From IMG/VR virus record IMGVR_UViG_3300032315_001715, positions 62,001-126,000 of that record: 64,000 bases of DNA, one strand, 5' to 3'. Both the position numbers and the translations under genes were made by a program. Below the pieces are notes generated by a model. It ran no database searches, was not told where the DNA came from, and worked only from the letters and a program-made list of their open reading frames with translations. The stretch is from a virus. This document shows, piece after piece, positions 7,910-15,622 of the stretch; within the stretch, counting starts at the first letter, position 1, and each line of letters starts with the position of its first letter.

Positions 7910-7915
7910 TATTTA
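7910..7915 (-). promoter_or_regulatory. late promoter element TAAATA
   Basis: Predicted start leaves a short leader with a ribosome site for the membrane cluster. Confidence 0.6.
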
Positions 7916-7976
7916 TTTTACGGCATTTGGATCATAAACCTGAGGTTAATGGCACGACTGGTTCGGTACCGCTTGA

Positions 7977-8411
7977 TTAGATCGGCAACATCTGGGCAAA
8001 TCCCTGCATCCACAACAGCAGCCGCTCACGCATGGTGAGAACACCAACGCCGCGCTGCTTGGCACGCTGCCTCTGGCGGCGCGCGCGGCGATTGACCACC
8101 GCAGCGTCCTCGATGCGTCGCTGGTCCTGCTCAAATCGCCGCGAGATCAGCTCAAACTCATGCATGTCGGTATGTCGGCGAACGCTGTTGCATCGATGGC
8201 ATGCGGCTGTGAGGTTCCATCGGTGGTTATCGCCTCCCTGGCACTGGGGTACCATGTGCTCGATGGTTGCGGTGTGCATGAATCCCACATCCATGGTTAT
8301 CTCCTGATTGCACCAATGGCATCGCCAGCCGTGGTCAGCGGCTATGGCTTGCCGCCAGCGACCGCGGTGCCGTGATGTGGTTATCTTAATGCACTCGTGG
8401 ATGTCGCACAT
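7977..8411 (-). CDS. HNH endonuclease
   Basis: 144 aa. CHWC, then IEHMVPQCQGGDNHRWNL, then CHRCN: the HNH fold with its two zinc-binding CxxC knuckles and catalytic His. Basic C-terminal half (NRRARRQRQRAKQR). Could be a free-standing homing endonuclease or a nuclease acting on host DNA; no intron or interrupted gene is visible beside it. Confidence 0.8.
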   Translation of the reverse strand: MCDIHECIKITTSRHRGRWRQAIAADHGWRCHWCNQEITMDVGFMHTATIEHMVPQCQGGDNHRWNLTAACHRCNSVRRHTDMHEFELISRRFEQDQRRIEDAAVVNRRARRQRQRAKQRGVGVLTMRERLLLWMQGFAQMLPI

Positions 8412-8423
8412 CGTCGGATGCCC

Positions 8424-8528
8424 TTAGCGGCCGCGAAAAACGTTCAGGGAAATCGCAGCCCAGGGCGTCAACAGCATGCCAAACGCGGCGATCATGCGTG
8501 TCATTGGATCGGTGATGATGTCTAACAT
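8424..8528 (-). CDS. 34-aa membrane peptide
   Basis: GGAGACCAAAAG ribosome site then ATG; MLDIITDP followed by a hydrophobic helix. Short but with its own promoter (8561-8589), so likely real. Confidence 0.55.
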   Translation of the reverse strand: MLDIITDPMTRMIAAFGMLLTPWAAISLNVFRGR

Positions 8529-8560
8529 CTTTTGGTCTCCCGTTGGTATGTTGCACAGCT

Positions 8561-8589
8561 AACATAGCACGGTTGCAAACCAAAATCAA
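8561..8589 (-). promoter_or_regulatory. early sigma70-type promoter
   Basis: TTGATT, 17 nt ending GTGC, TATGTT. Confidence 0.65.
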
Positions 8590-8602
8590 GGGATATTTTT
8601 TA

Positions 8603-8803
8603 TCATTTTCCTGCGCGCTTGCGGCCACGTCGCATGTTGGCCTGCCAGCGTGCTAGCTGGGCCTTGCGCCCAGATCCGCGGCCGATCTTATCCAACTGCC
8701 CTAGGCTGGCGTGTTTTGGTATGCCGTGCCGGCGGCTGTCACCCGGACGACCAGGCCCCTTGCCGTCCGCGAAGTTTTCCTTGATGAATTCCCAGGCCCG
8801 CAT
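8603..8803 (-). CDS. leader-bearing small basic protein, candidate head-packaged
   Basis: 66 aa. MRAWEFIKENFADG closely resembles T4 internal-protein leaders (MKTYQEFIAEA). The rest is strongly basic (GRGSGRKAQLARWQANMRRGRKRAGK), as expected of a DNA-associated internal head protein. No ribosome site; TAAATA lies exactly 5 nt before the ATG. Confidence 0.75.
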   Translation of the reverse strand: MRAWEFIKENFADGKGPGRPGDSRRHGIPKHASLGQLDKIGRGSGRKAQLARWQANMRRGRKRAGK

Positions 8804-8808
8804 GGGAT

Positions 8809-8814
8809 TATTTA
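8809..8814 (-). promoter_or_regulatory. late promoter, leaderless arrangement
   Basis: GATAAATA, 5 nt (ATCCC), ATG at 8803. Confidence 0.65.
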
Positions 8815-8818
8815 TCGA

Positions 8819-9076
8819 TCATGTCCACGTCATCTGGAACAAGATCGCATCCTCGTGGTTTTTAAAGGTAAACATTGCCCGTCCGGACTCGGTTACCATG
8901 GATTCATGCCCCCAGGTCCATGAATCCATGGTTAGATTATTGACGCACCAATCCACGTGATCATGTATGGCATCGGTGGTGATGTTCAGCTTAACAACAC
9001 TGGGATGGTGCTGCGGATTTTCGACCAGGATCTCAGCATCAGCATGGTGTCGCCTTATCAACTCAACCTTCATCAT
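8819..9076 (-). CDS. 'LFxLTW' family small protein
   Basis: 85 aa ending FKNHEDAILFQMTWT, the family signature. Starts MMKVELIRRHHADAE. One base separates it from the paralogue upstream. The DNA for residues around NLTMDSWTWGHESM forms a perfect 14-bp inverted repeat (8895-8932). Function unknown. Confidence 0.7.
   Translation of the reverse strand: MMKVELIRRHHADAEILVENPQHHPSVVKLNITTDAIHDHVDWCVNNLTMDSWTWGHESMVTESGRAMFTFKNHEDAILFQMTWT
8895..8932. repeat. 14-bp perfect inverted repeat inside a coding region
   Basis: ACCATGGATTCATG, 10-nt loop, exact complement. Confidence 0.85.
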
Positions 9077-9077
9077 G

Positions 9078-9284
9078 CTAACACCATGTCAGCTGGAACA
9101 GCATGGCGTCCTCGAGCCGACGGAATCTCACGTCGGCATGTCCGAATATTTCGGCGAAATCCCAGAACCAGTCATCGGGCATGGTGGGCTTCCAACTCCC
9201 ACCGAGTCCAATGTTGTCCAGCAGCCAATGGCAGATCTCTGAATGTTGGGGATAATAATCTCGATCCAATCTGATGATCTTCAT
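9078..9284 (-). CDS. 'LFxLTW' family small protein
   Basis: 68 aa ending FRRLEDAMLFQLTWC, the best example of the C-terminal signature. Body is Trp/Asp-rich. Tandem paralogue of 8819-9076. Function unknown. Confidence 0.7.
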   Translation of the reverse strand: MKIIRLDRDYYPQHSEICHWLLDNIGLGGSWKPTMPDDWFWDFAEIFGHADVRFRRLEDAMLFQLTWC

Positions 9285-9287
9285 TGG

Positions 9288-9728
9288 CTACACCAGGGTT
9301 TCCTGCGTTTCGGTGCGGATCTCGATCATCACGATGTCGATTGGATGGGTCAGGAGAGCCATCAGCTCGTCCCTGATCTCAATGCAACGATCCAATGCAT
9401 CATGATATGGCTGCACACGGTAACCACCATTGGGCGGCACCCGACGATTAAGGTCCAAGATGCTGTCCAACGATCTCCGTGCTTGATCAATGTTCTGCTC
9501 GGCCTCGACGATTTCTTCTTGCAGCCGTGCAGGAATCAGGCTTGCGATCTTTCGCATGGCCTTTTCGGACCTGGCAACGGAAACCGGATGGTCAATTACT
9601 TCGAGATATCTGATCTTATAGTCCGTGTTGCCATCGTAACCCCAGGCCCGTACACTGATGTATTTTCCCAGCACCTGGCTCTTGAATGCGTAGATCTTGG
9701 AGGTGTGTACTCCGGGTTTGCGTGCCAT
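9288..9728 (-). CDS. hypothetical protein (146 aa)
   Basis: Basic N-terminal beta region (VRAWGYDGNTDYKIRYLEV), then a helical segment rich in Glu/Arg, then a hydrophobic strand. Ribosome site AGGAACG. Ends 4 nt before the next start. Not recognised. Confidence 0.65.
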   Translation of the reverse strand: MARKPGVHTSKIYAFKSQVLGKYISVRAWGYDGNTDYKIRYLEVIDHPVSVARSEKAMRKIASLIPARLQEEIVEAEQNIDQARRSLDSILDLNRRVPPNGGYRVQPYHDALDRCIEIRDELMALLTHPIDIVMIEIRTETQETLV

Positions 9729-9773
9729 GATTCAACGTTCCTAGATTGGTTAACAATGGTGGCATTTGATCAG

Positions 9774-9809
9774 CCGGGGCAGGAACATGCTCAGCGGTTC
9801 CTGCCCCGG
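9774..9809. terminator. strong hairpin, possible terminator
   Basis: 13-bp perfect stem (CCGGGGCAGGAAC), 10-nt loop; short T-run only on the plus strand. Confidence 0.6.
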
Positions 9810-9861
9810 TCGTCGTTTTAGCCTTCCGGCTCAGCCAGCTGTCCTTGCAGGTGCCGGATTT

Positions 9862-9966
9862 TCATTCGGTAATCCCCCTGGGAGCGTTGACCTCGTATCC
9901 GTGTGACCTCAGTAGCTTGATCGCCGCATTGATTGTGTCGGACGGAATGCTATCTTCGTCAGTCAT
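9862..9966 (-). CDS. 34-aa peptide
   Basis: AGGAG ribosome site just upstream of ATGATG; MTDEDSIPSDTINAAIKLLRSHGYEV looks like a folded helix-turn fragment. Overlaps the stop of the upstream gene. Confidence 0.5.
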   Translation of the reverse strand: MTDEDSIPSDTINAAIKLLRSHGYEVNAPRGITE

Positions 9967-10231
9967 CATTGTTTCTCCTGAGTTCGCGCAACATCTTGGC
10001 AGATCTGCTGCCTCGGATCAACACTATGGTATCAAATGGCTTGCACTGGTCCAGCAGATTGGTGATCAGCACAAACACCCCAAGGGGCCATGTGACGGCC
10101 CGCACCAACACCATCCACAGATCAGCCAGGGTGATGTCGTCGCCCCTGGCCCATTCCATGTATGACATGATGCCACTGGTGATCACCCCGGCGGTGAGAT
10201 ACGCTACGAACCAAATCAAGAGATCCTCCAT
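9959..10231 (-). CDS. two-span membrane protein (90 aa)
   Basis: Start MEDLLIW at 10231 is the likely one, with in-frame ATG codons further upstream. Two hydrophobic helices (residues 4-24 and 45-62) and a basic C-terminus (IRGSRSAKMLRELRR). Unknown. Confidence 0.55.
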   Translation of the reverse strand: MEDLLIWFVAYLTAGVITSGIMSYMEWARGDDITLADLWMVLVRAVTWPLGVFVLITNLLDQCKPFDTIVLIRGSRSAKMLRELRRNNDD

Positions 10232-10274
10232 TGAGAGGGTTAAAGTGACCATCGTCACTGTACCGATGTCGATG

Positions 10275-10469
10275 TTAGCGATATATTACGTTGAGCAGGG
10301 CAACGGCCATGCTAGCGTAAGTGATGCAAAGCACAACATCGGCGATTCGCCCTGGCATTTTCTGCCGTTCGAACACCAAGGTTCGCAACCGTGCAAACAG
10401 ATGTCCGGAGAATATGGCAACGCTGAACCACAGGGCAACCAGCTGCCAAAGGGTATATGATATTGTCAT
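10275..10469 (-). CDS. two-span membrane protein (64 aa)
   Basis: Start MTISYTLW at 10469 is set by CAGGAGAACCA. Helices at residues 5-24 and 43-62 joined by a basic loop. Unknown. Confidence 0.65.
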   Translation of the reverse strand: MTISYTLWQLVALWFSVAIFSGHLFARLRTLVFERQKMPGRIADVVLCITYASMAVALLNVIYR

Positions 10470-10541
10470 TGGTTCTCCTGGGAATTGATCATACCGTAGC
10501 TTACAGCACAAGTTGTAAATGATCAATCGATATTTTGAACG

Positions 10542-10823
10542 TTAGCGAGCATATCCGATGCCCTTGCCGGTTCTTACCGTGGGAGTGCCCAGGGTCATGC
10601 CACCGTCCAGGCTTAATTTCCACTTCCATAGTATCTTCATCAACTGATCGGTGGTGCCAGCTGCCATGATCTCATCTCGCATGTCAGCACGCTTCTTTGG
10701 CGAGGCTGTTTGTGAATGTAGCACGGCCAGGGCGGCAGTGCGAGCGTCTTGGATGTTTCGCAGACCTGCTACCGAGCCGATTTGATCTGCATTGATGGCT
10801 TCGATGATTTCTTTGATTCGCAT
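10542..10823 (-). CDS. leader-bearing small protein, candidate head-packaged
   Basis: 93 aa starting MRIKEIIEAINA, the shared leader type. The rest is helical then a basic Gly/Thr tail. No ribosome site; TAAATA at 10832-10837, 8 nt before ATG. Function unknown. Confidence 0.65.
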   Translation of the reverse strand: MRIKEIIEAINADQIGSVAGLRNIQDARTAALAVLHSQTASPKKRADMRDEIMAAGTTDQLMKILWKWKLSLDGGMTLGTPTVRTGKGIGYAR

Positions 10824-10831
10824 GGTAAGCG

Positions 10832-10837
10832 TATTTA
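10832..10837 (-). promoter_or_regulatory. late promoter, near-leaderless
   Basis: GTAAATA, 8 nt, ATG at 10823. Confidence 0.55.
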
Positions 10838-10954
10838 CACAGGTAACGCCTAATATCATTCCATTGAAAATTCATCCGGAATAGCATCGGATTTGCTACT
10901 GGTGCAGATAGTCCGATTGTTGTTATAACCTGCTGATGATAAAGAAAATTTAAG

Positions 10955-11179
10955 CTAGATCGATCCTGTTTTAATTGGATCGCTAGTCATGCTAGCGATC
11001 CTCGTTCGGATCAGGTCTGAGCTCTTGAGCCATACTTCTGCCAAATGTGGATGGCTGTCGATCAGCTTTTCGGCCATCCGCATGGAATGCGCCAGCTTGG
11101 TATGATCATCCCAAAAAATGGGATTCGGCTCAATAGTGCTATCCTTGTGATTCTCGCCTGGGTTAAAAGAACGCCGCAT
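10955..11179 (-). CDS. hypothetical protein (74 aa)
   Basis: MRRSFNPGENHKD then a helical region (LAHSMRMAEKLIDSHPHLAEVWL). Soluble. Not recognised. Confidence 0.55.
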   Translation of the reverse strand: MRRSFNPGENHKDSTIEPNPIFWDDHTKLAHSMRMAEKLIDSHPHLAEVWLKSSDLIRTRIASMTSDPIKTGSI

Positions 11180-11194
11180 TTTATGTCCTCGTAG

Positions 11195-11650
11195 TTAAAT
11201 CAGTTGGATGGCCCGGGTCTTGCCCATGCGAAAGACCCCCGGCTCAACCGGACGATCCCAGCCGTTTTTACGGGCCTGGCTAACGCTGGGAAACCAACCG
11301 AGATGCACCACGAGATGTGCCATGGTCTGTTGATTCCAGTCGTCAACCTTAATGGTTTCAATGGTAACATTTGGACCTGATTTTGAAAATCCTGTCCACC
11401 ATCCCTGCCGTCGGCCAAATTCCAATCCAGCTAGGTTCTTGCGACGAACGGCCACGGAAAACTCCTCGTCTGATGCACCGATCGGTAACGGCGTGCAAAG
11501 GGCCATGACCTCAATCTCGCCGTCACTCAGCTGGCCGAGCTGTGCTTCGGATGGGATCCACGTTTTTTGCACATGGAGCCATTCTGCTTGCCACCGATCC
11601 GTGGACCAGTTGCCAGCGTCTGATGAGAATATGTTTGGTAGCTGTTCCAT
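11195..11650 (-). CDS. hypothetical protein (151 aa)
   Basis: Trp-rich soluble protein; C-terminal WFPSVSQARKNGWDRPVEPGV has a short helix followed by a Pro/Gly turn. Early promoter at 11657-11685. Not recognised. Confidence 0.65.
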   Translation of the reverse strand: MEQLPNIFSSDAGNWSTDRWQAEWLHVQKTWIPSEAQLGQLSDGEIEVMALCTPLPIGASDEEFSVAVRRKNLAGLEFGRRQGWWTGFSKSGPNVTIETIKVDDWNQQTMAHLVVHLGWFPSVSQARKNGWDRPVEPGVFRMGKTRAIQLI

Positions 11651-11656
11651 GCAGCA

Positions 11657-11685
11657 AACTTAGCACGGAACAGCTACTCGGTCAA
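11657..11685 (-). promoter_or_regulatory. early sigma70-type promoter
   Basis: TTGACC, 17 nt ending GTGC, TAAGTT. Confidence 0.7.
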
Positions 11686-11696
11686 CAGATATTTGT

Positions 11697-12491
11697 CTAG
11701 CCTGCGGAGGTGTGGAACGGATCGTTGATCACCAGGGTTTCTCCCCTGAGCATGATGTTTTGATCGTGCAGATCCCAGCCGGTGTCGATCCTGGACTTGA
11801 GTTTGGACAGGGACTTGATCACGGTTTTCCATCCAACCGGTACGCCGCCCAATGCGGCTTCGACCAGTTTCCAGTTCTTTGGAACTGACAAATCCCTGGG
11901 CGAGCGGATTTTGTTTTCCGAGATTACCGCAGCCGTTCGTCGATCGTTGGCTAGCGCACGCACTACCTCCATGCCGTCGGTGATGTATAGGGCGCTCATC
12001 GCGGCTAGATATGCCATCTCAGGTAGCCATTTTTCTATCATGGTGCCGTATGGTATCTGATCCAACCGTTCAACGATAACAAAGTGAAACCTATCCGTCG
12101 GGCTAAGACTTGCCGAACCGATGATGTTTTCGTCTAGGTTCTTTCGCAGCTTTCTCAACATGTTTGGTGGTACGAATCTAGGAAGATGCTGTGAGCCATT
12201 GCCGGAATATTTTTGGCAGAACCCGATGAATGCTTCATATGCCGGGTCCTGTTTCCATGCCTTGAGAACGAACCGATCGCCCGGGAGATCCAAGGCAACC
12301 GCATTAGCGCCTGTGCCCAACACATTGATACCGGGTACGACCTTTTTCAGCAGCCCTGCCCATATGTCCGGTTCATCGGCTGCCCAACTACCGGCTACCT
12401 TGGAAAATTCCCCTCTGATCGGCAGCATCTTCAATTCATTCAATGAGGCTGCGTTGATCAGCAGCCTCATTGAATCCGAGTGACTATCCAT
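11697..12491 (-). CDS. protein-kinase-like protein with N-terminal leader
   Basis: 264 aa. Gly-rich loop VLGTGANAVAL (about residue 55), catalytic Lys in FVLKAW, catalytic loop WDLHDQNIM near residue 240 and metal-binding DPF (in place of DFG): the ordered hallmarks of a small protein/aminoglycoside-type kinase. Begins MDSHSDS then MRLLINAA, a leader shared with the 306-aa protein at 2907. ATG 12491 has GGAG 10 nt upstream; TAAATA is at 12523-12528. Likely injected or late; substrate unknown. Confidence 0.75.
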   Translation of the reverse strand: MDSHSDSMRLLINAASLNELKMLPIRGEFSKVAGSWAADEPDIWAGLLKKVVPGINVLGTGANAVALDLPGDRFVLKAWKQDPAYEAFIGFCQKYSGNGSQHLPRFVPPNMLRKLRKNLDENIIGSASLSPTDRFHFVIVERLDQIPYGTMIEKWLPEMAYLAAMSALYITDGMEVVRALANDRRTAAVISENKIRSPRDLSVPKNWKLVEAALGGVPVGWKTVIKSLSKLKSRIDTGWDLHDQNIMLRGETLVINDPFHTSAG

Positions 12492-12522
12492 TTGCAAGAA
12501 TCTCCATTTGCATGATTTCAGC

Positions 12523-12528
12523 TATTTA
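12523..12528 (-). promoter_or_regulatory. late promoter element TAAATA
   Basis: CGTAAATAGC upstream of the kinase-like gene; leaves a short leader carrying the ribosome site. Confidence 0.55.
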
Positions 12529-12553
12529 CGGAGATCCCATCGGATGTGTTTGG

Positions 12554-12652
12554 TTAGTTTTTGGTGATCGTAACGTCCTTGAACACTCGGTTGCTTATGG
12601 CTTGCAATCCGCCCCCAAGCCGGACCGGGTCGTTGAGAACCGTCCATTCCAT
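12554..12652 (-). CDS. possible 32-aa peptide or gene remnant
   Basis: MEWTVLNDPVRLGGGL...TITKN has protein-like composition and the frame stays open about 18 codons upstream without a start, so it may be the 3' end of a decayed gene. Confidence 0.3.
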   Translation of the reverse strand: MEWTVLNDPVRLGGGLQAISNRVFKDVTITKN

Positions 12653-12763
12653 GATTCCGGTCTTGTGATCTCCGACCTTTGGAGGGAATTCACTGCTAAG
12701 ACCGGCATTTCACAAATCAGCTAGATTGCTGTCAATCAAGGATGAAAAATCGGTATCGACATG

Positions 12764-13216
12764 TCAGCTTGTGCCGTTGAGCTTTTCACACAGCTCGAGG
12801 TAAAACTGATGATAACGTGCCATCCTTGCGATGTCCTTTTCCGTGATGCCCTTGAGCCGACGCACATCGGTGTTGTGTCGAAGATCGGCTTGCTTGACCA
12901 TCATGGCATCACGGTTAGCGAACACTCGCATCTTGTATTCGTCCAGGGTTTCACCAGGCAGCTTGGTAAGTGTGGAGATACCCTTGATGATCCGTTCCGA
13001 GATACCAGCCTGCCTTAGGTCATGGTAGGTAACGTCGGTGTCCTCGATCACGTCGTGTCCAAGTGCGATGCATTGCAGCTCCTCGTCATTGCTCTTGAGA
13101 TAGTGCATGACCTTGAGGGGATGCAGGATGTACGGCTGCCCGCCCTTGTCGTATTGGCCAGCATGTGCGTTGGTGACCAGCACCAACATGCGTCCGAGCA
13201 TTTCACCCTTTTTCAT
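12764..13216 (-). CDS. HD-domain (p)ppGpp hydrolase-like protein
   Basis: 150 aa, start MKKGEML at 13216 set by GAGGAG. AHAGQYDKGGQPYILHPLKV, LGHDVIEDTDVT and VKQADLRHNTD match the HD hydrolase half of RelA/SpoT and the stand-alone Mesh1/SAH family. Metal ligands His, HD and the later Asp are present; no synthetase domain. Predicted to degrade the alarmone and blunt the host stringent response. Confidence 0.8.
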   Translation of the reverse strand: MKKGEMLGRMLVLVTNAHAGQYDKGGQPYILHPLKVMHYLKSNDEELQCIALGHDVIEDTDVTYHDLRQAGISERIIKGISTLTKLPGETLDEYKMRVFANRDAMMVKQADLRHNTDVRRLKGITEKDIARMARYHQFYLELCEKLNGTS

Positions 13217-13245
13217 CAACAGCTCCTCGGTTTGTATCATAAACA

Positions 13246-13274
13246 AGGTTAGCATTGATTACACCGGAGATCAA
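13246..13274 (-). promoter_or_regulatory. early sigma70-type promoter
   Basis: TTGATC, 17 nt ending ATGC, TAACCT; upstream of the HD hydrolase. Confidence 0.6.
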
Positions 13275-13346
13275 TCAAATACCATGCTGATCATGCATCT
13301 CTTTCTTCGACAACATGTTACATCCAGATCATTGGTTCCAAACGGC

Positions 13347-13352
13347 TAAATA
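13347..13352 (+). promoter_or_regulatory. late promoter, leaderless arrangement
   Basis: GCTAAATA, 5 nt (TTAGC), ATG at 13358. Confidence 0.65.
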
Positions 13353-13357
13353 TTAGC

Positions 13358-13885
13358 ATGCGCATAAATGAGCTTTTTGCCCCTGGGCAACAAAAACCGG
13401 ACGTATCTTGGAAATATGAATCAGGGAATCAGCTTGGCGGTGCAACGTATTCCGTTGATGTCGTTGGAAAGGATCGTAAGGTTCACGAATACATACTGAA
13501 CTTTGCTGCCTCGTATATCAAGGGAGTGTTTGAGGTATCTTTCGTGTTGCACACCGACGACGGATCCGTTAGCATGGAGATCACCAATACCGGCAAGGAG
13601 TTTGCCGTATTTTCTGGCATGGCCGAGGCTATCAGGGATTTCATACGCCGCAACGGACGATTGGTCAATGCCCTGTATTTCACAGCCAAGGAACCAAGCC
13701 GAGCAAGGGCGTACAAGCTCATGTCCAAGCGGATCGCCAGCGAGCTGGGCTGGGATGAAAATCCAAAGCTAGCTGAGATGCTCGGCGGGGACTGGCAAGC
13801 CGAAGGTGATCCAACACCATTCATGATCGTTAGACCTGGTACCGAAGATAGCATTGCCCGATCCATCATGGGAAATGATGACTGA
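13358..13885 (+). CDS. leader-bearing protein (175 aa), candidate head-packaged
   Basis: Starts MRINELFAPGQQ, very like the leader of T4 Alt (MELITELF). The rest is a mixed alpha/beta domain with a conserved-looking RARAYKLMSKRIASELGWD helix. On the plus strand alone, with TAAATA 5 nt before ATG and no ribosome site. Function unknown. Confidence 0.7.
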   Translation: MRINELFAPGQQKPDVSWKYESGNQLGGATYSVDVVGKDRKVHEYILNFAASYIKGVFEVSFVLHTDDGSVSMEITNTGKEFAVFSGMAEAIRDFIRRNGRLVNALYFTAKEPSRARAYKLMSKRIASELGWDENPKLAEMLGGDWQAEGDPTPFMIVRPGTEDSIARSIMGNDD

Positions 13886-13887
13886 TA

Positions 13888-14130
13888 TCACCAACACCAA
13901 GTTAGCATGAACAGCGGCCATGCATCTGGGTCATCGAGATAAACAACAACGCTGTGTATTCCCTCTGTCTTAGCCCTCTTGGTTTTTCTAACTGATACGT
14001 AGTATCGACGGTTGGTTTTATCTACCAACCATTCCCGCAGTTTCTTGAGGTCATCCTTGGTCAGGTGCAAGGTGCGGGTATGCGGCCATTTGTGAGTTTC
14101 ATCCGTTCGATAATAAAATCCAGATCTCAT
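13888..14130 (-). CDS. 'LFxLTW' family small protein
   Basis: 80 aa ending DDPDAWPLFMLTWCW. Very basic middle (KTNRRYYVSVRKTKRAK). ATG overlaps the upstream stop. Convergent with the leader protein at 13358. Function unknown. Confidence 0.65.
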   Translation of the reverse strand: MRSGFYYRTDETHKWPHTRTLHLTKDDLKKLREWLVDKTNRRYYVSVRKTKRAKTEGIHSVVVYLDDPDAWPLFMLTWCW

Positions 14131-14300
14131 CGAACATCAGCGTTGGCATCATAAAGCTGTTTGTGGCCAAGCGCGGTCATCCGTTCTACCAACAGTCCTG
14201 CTTCATTTTCGGATAAACCACGTGCGATAACATATTCACAGCCGTTGTCATCGGTCCGTATGACCTTAAACATTGTTGGGGTGTTGTTGTAGAGTTCCAT
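14127..14300 (-). CDS. small protein (57 aa)
   Basis: Frame from ATG 14300 to TGA 14127 fills the gap between two genes with an ATGA overlap downstream. MELYNNTPTMFKVIRTDDNGCEYVIA reads as a compact alpha/beta protein. Unknown. Confidence 0.6.
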   Translation of the reverse strand: MELYNNTPTMFKVIRTDDNGCEYVIARGLSENEAGLLVERMTALGHKQLYDANADVR

Positions 14301-14302
14301 CC

Positions 14303-14929
14303 TTAATATGCCCCTCGGCGCTGCATTACCACCATCGGCGTGGCCATGATGATCTTGGTATCTTTCCAGTATGACGGGTGTGTGGCATATTCGACGTCAA
14401 GCATCACCCGTTGTTCGTAGCTGAGATTGCTTCGTCCACTGATCTGCCACGGTCCGGTAATACCTGGTTTAACCGAGCAATATGCCGCAGCACTATTTCC
14501 GTATCTTTCCTCAAGTTCTCGTTGTCCAACCGGACGCGGACCTATTAGGCTCATGTCGCCCTTGAAGACATTGATGAATTGTGGCAGCTCATCAAGGCTG
14601 GATTTTCGTAGGAATCCACCTATACTTGTGATGCGCGGATCGTTCCTGAGTTTTTGGGTCGATGCCCATTCTTCCTGTGCAAGATGGTTCTTTGCTAGAT
14701 GATCGGCCAGTACCTCATTGCCATTAACCACCATTGATCGAAATTTGAGGCATCCAAACTTGGCACCATTCTTACCGATCCGAACGTCGGCATACAATGC
14801 CGGGCCTCCATCCCTGCGAACCAAAAAGGCAATGACGCTCAGTATCGGAAGGAAGAACAGGATGGCTAATCCAGATCCTATGACATCCAGAATTCGTTTC
14901 ACGATCGGAAATGATCGATTAATGATCAT
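14303..14929 (-). CDS. undecaprenyl-phosphate sugar transferase (WcaJ/RfbP C-terminal type)
   Basis: 208 aa. N-terminal membrane helix (residues 15-37), then the bacterial sugar transferase signature: KFRSM, DELPQFINVFKGDMSLIGPRP, YCSVKPGITGPWQISGRS. This family moves a sugar phosphate onto undecaprenyl phosphate to start exopolysaccharide or O-antigen repeats. Full-length for the minimal catalytic form. Unusual in a phage; it could re-route host surface polysaccharide after infection. Confidence 0.9.
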   Translation of the reverse strand: MIINRSFPIVKRILDVIGSGLAILFFLPILSVIAFLVRRDGGPALYADVRIGKNGAKFGCLKFRSMVVNGNEVLADHLAKNHLAQEEWASTQKLRNDPRITSIGGFLRKSSLDELPQFINVFKGDMSLIGPRPVGQRELEERYGNSAAAYCSVKPGITGPWQISGRSNLSYEQRVMLDVEYATHPSYWKDTKIIMATPMVVMQRRGAY

Positions 14930-14959
14930 TGACCTCTCCGGGGATCCATGTTGTTGCGT

Positions 14960-15208
14960 TTAGCTATGTGTTAGCGCGTAGGCAAAGTAAGCATCAAGAT
15001 CGATTTTAATGCAATCACAGGGATATGAATACTGGGTATGCTCATATGAGTTTCTTGTCCAGTTTATTCGAACCTTTTTTGCGGTGATCTTGGTGATACG
15101 GCCGACCTCAAGACTTTGTCTCGATGGAGACCTACATGCCACGGCATCGCCGATACCCAACGGTCGACCCATCATGTCCTTGATATCAGCTGCAATGTTT
15201 GATGCCAT
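14960..15208 (-). CDS. small beta-rich protein (82 aa)
   Basis: GIGDAVACRSPSRQSLEVGRITKITAKKVRINW looks like a KOW/SH3-type beta barrel that may bind nucleic acid. Unknown role. Confidence 0.55.
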   Translation of the reverse strand: MASNIAADIKDMMGRPLGIGDAVACRSPSRQSLEVGRITKITAKKVRINWTRNSYEHTQYSYPCDCIKIDLDAYFAYALTHS

Positions 15209-15226
15209 GATTCTCTGTAGCCCCGA

Positions 15227-15520
15227 TTATTTGATGTGGGCTTGGTGCCGGGCGGTAAACTCCTGGAGTGATCGTTCCAGATCCGTTATCGCCGCACCGA
15301 CGGCATCGGTATTCGGTTGGGCAGGAGTTTGCTGGACCGGGGTCGACATGACCGAAACCATGATCAACACGGCAATGATAAATCCAACCACGGCTCCGAT
15401 CTTGCTGGTGAAAATCCATCGGATGAACAAAAAGATCGCAAACGGGATGGCTACGATTATCGCTGCGGCAGCCATGCTTTGCAGGACTGAGGGACCTTCG
15501 TTTGACAATAAAACCTCCAT
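15227..15520 (-). CDS. two-span membrane protein (97 aa)
   Basis: Start MEVLLSNEG at 15520 is downstream of the predicted transcript start of promoter 15548-15576. Two hydrophobic helices (residues 15-35, 40-60), then a soluble helical tail. Unknown. Confidence 0.6.
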   Translation of the reverse strand: MEVLLSNEGPSVLQSMAAAAIIVAIPFAIFLFIRWIFTSKIGAVVGFIIAVLIMVSVMSTPVQQTPAQPNTDAVGAAITDLERSLQEFTARHQAHIK

Positions 15521-15547
15521 TTTATGGGCAAAAATGCCGCCCATTTG

Positions 15548-15576
15548 ATACTACTGCTAGAAGCTGTCTATGTCAA
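15548..15576 (-). promoter_or_regulatory. early sigma70-type promoter
   Basis: TTGACA, 17 nt, TAGTAT. Confidence 0.7.
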
Positions 15577-15582
15577 TGGAAT

Positions 15583-15622
15583 TTTGCTGGCGAGGTAGAC
15601 GATCATCTACCTCGCCAGCAAA
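15583..15622. terminator. 17-bp perfect hairpin
   Basis: TTTGCTGGCGAGGTAGA and its exact complement around a 6-nt loop, overlapping the end of the 47-aa gene; no T-run, so it may be an RNA-stability hairpin. Confidence 0.6.

Noticed and set aside
7977-8411. HNH gene as part of a group I intron
   Set aside because: Neighbouring genes are intact and unrelated; no interrupted gene visible.
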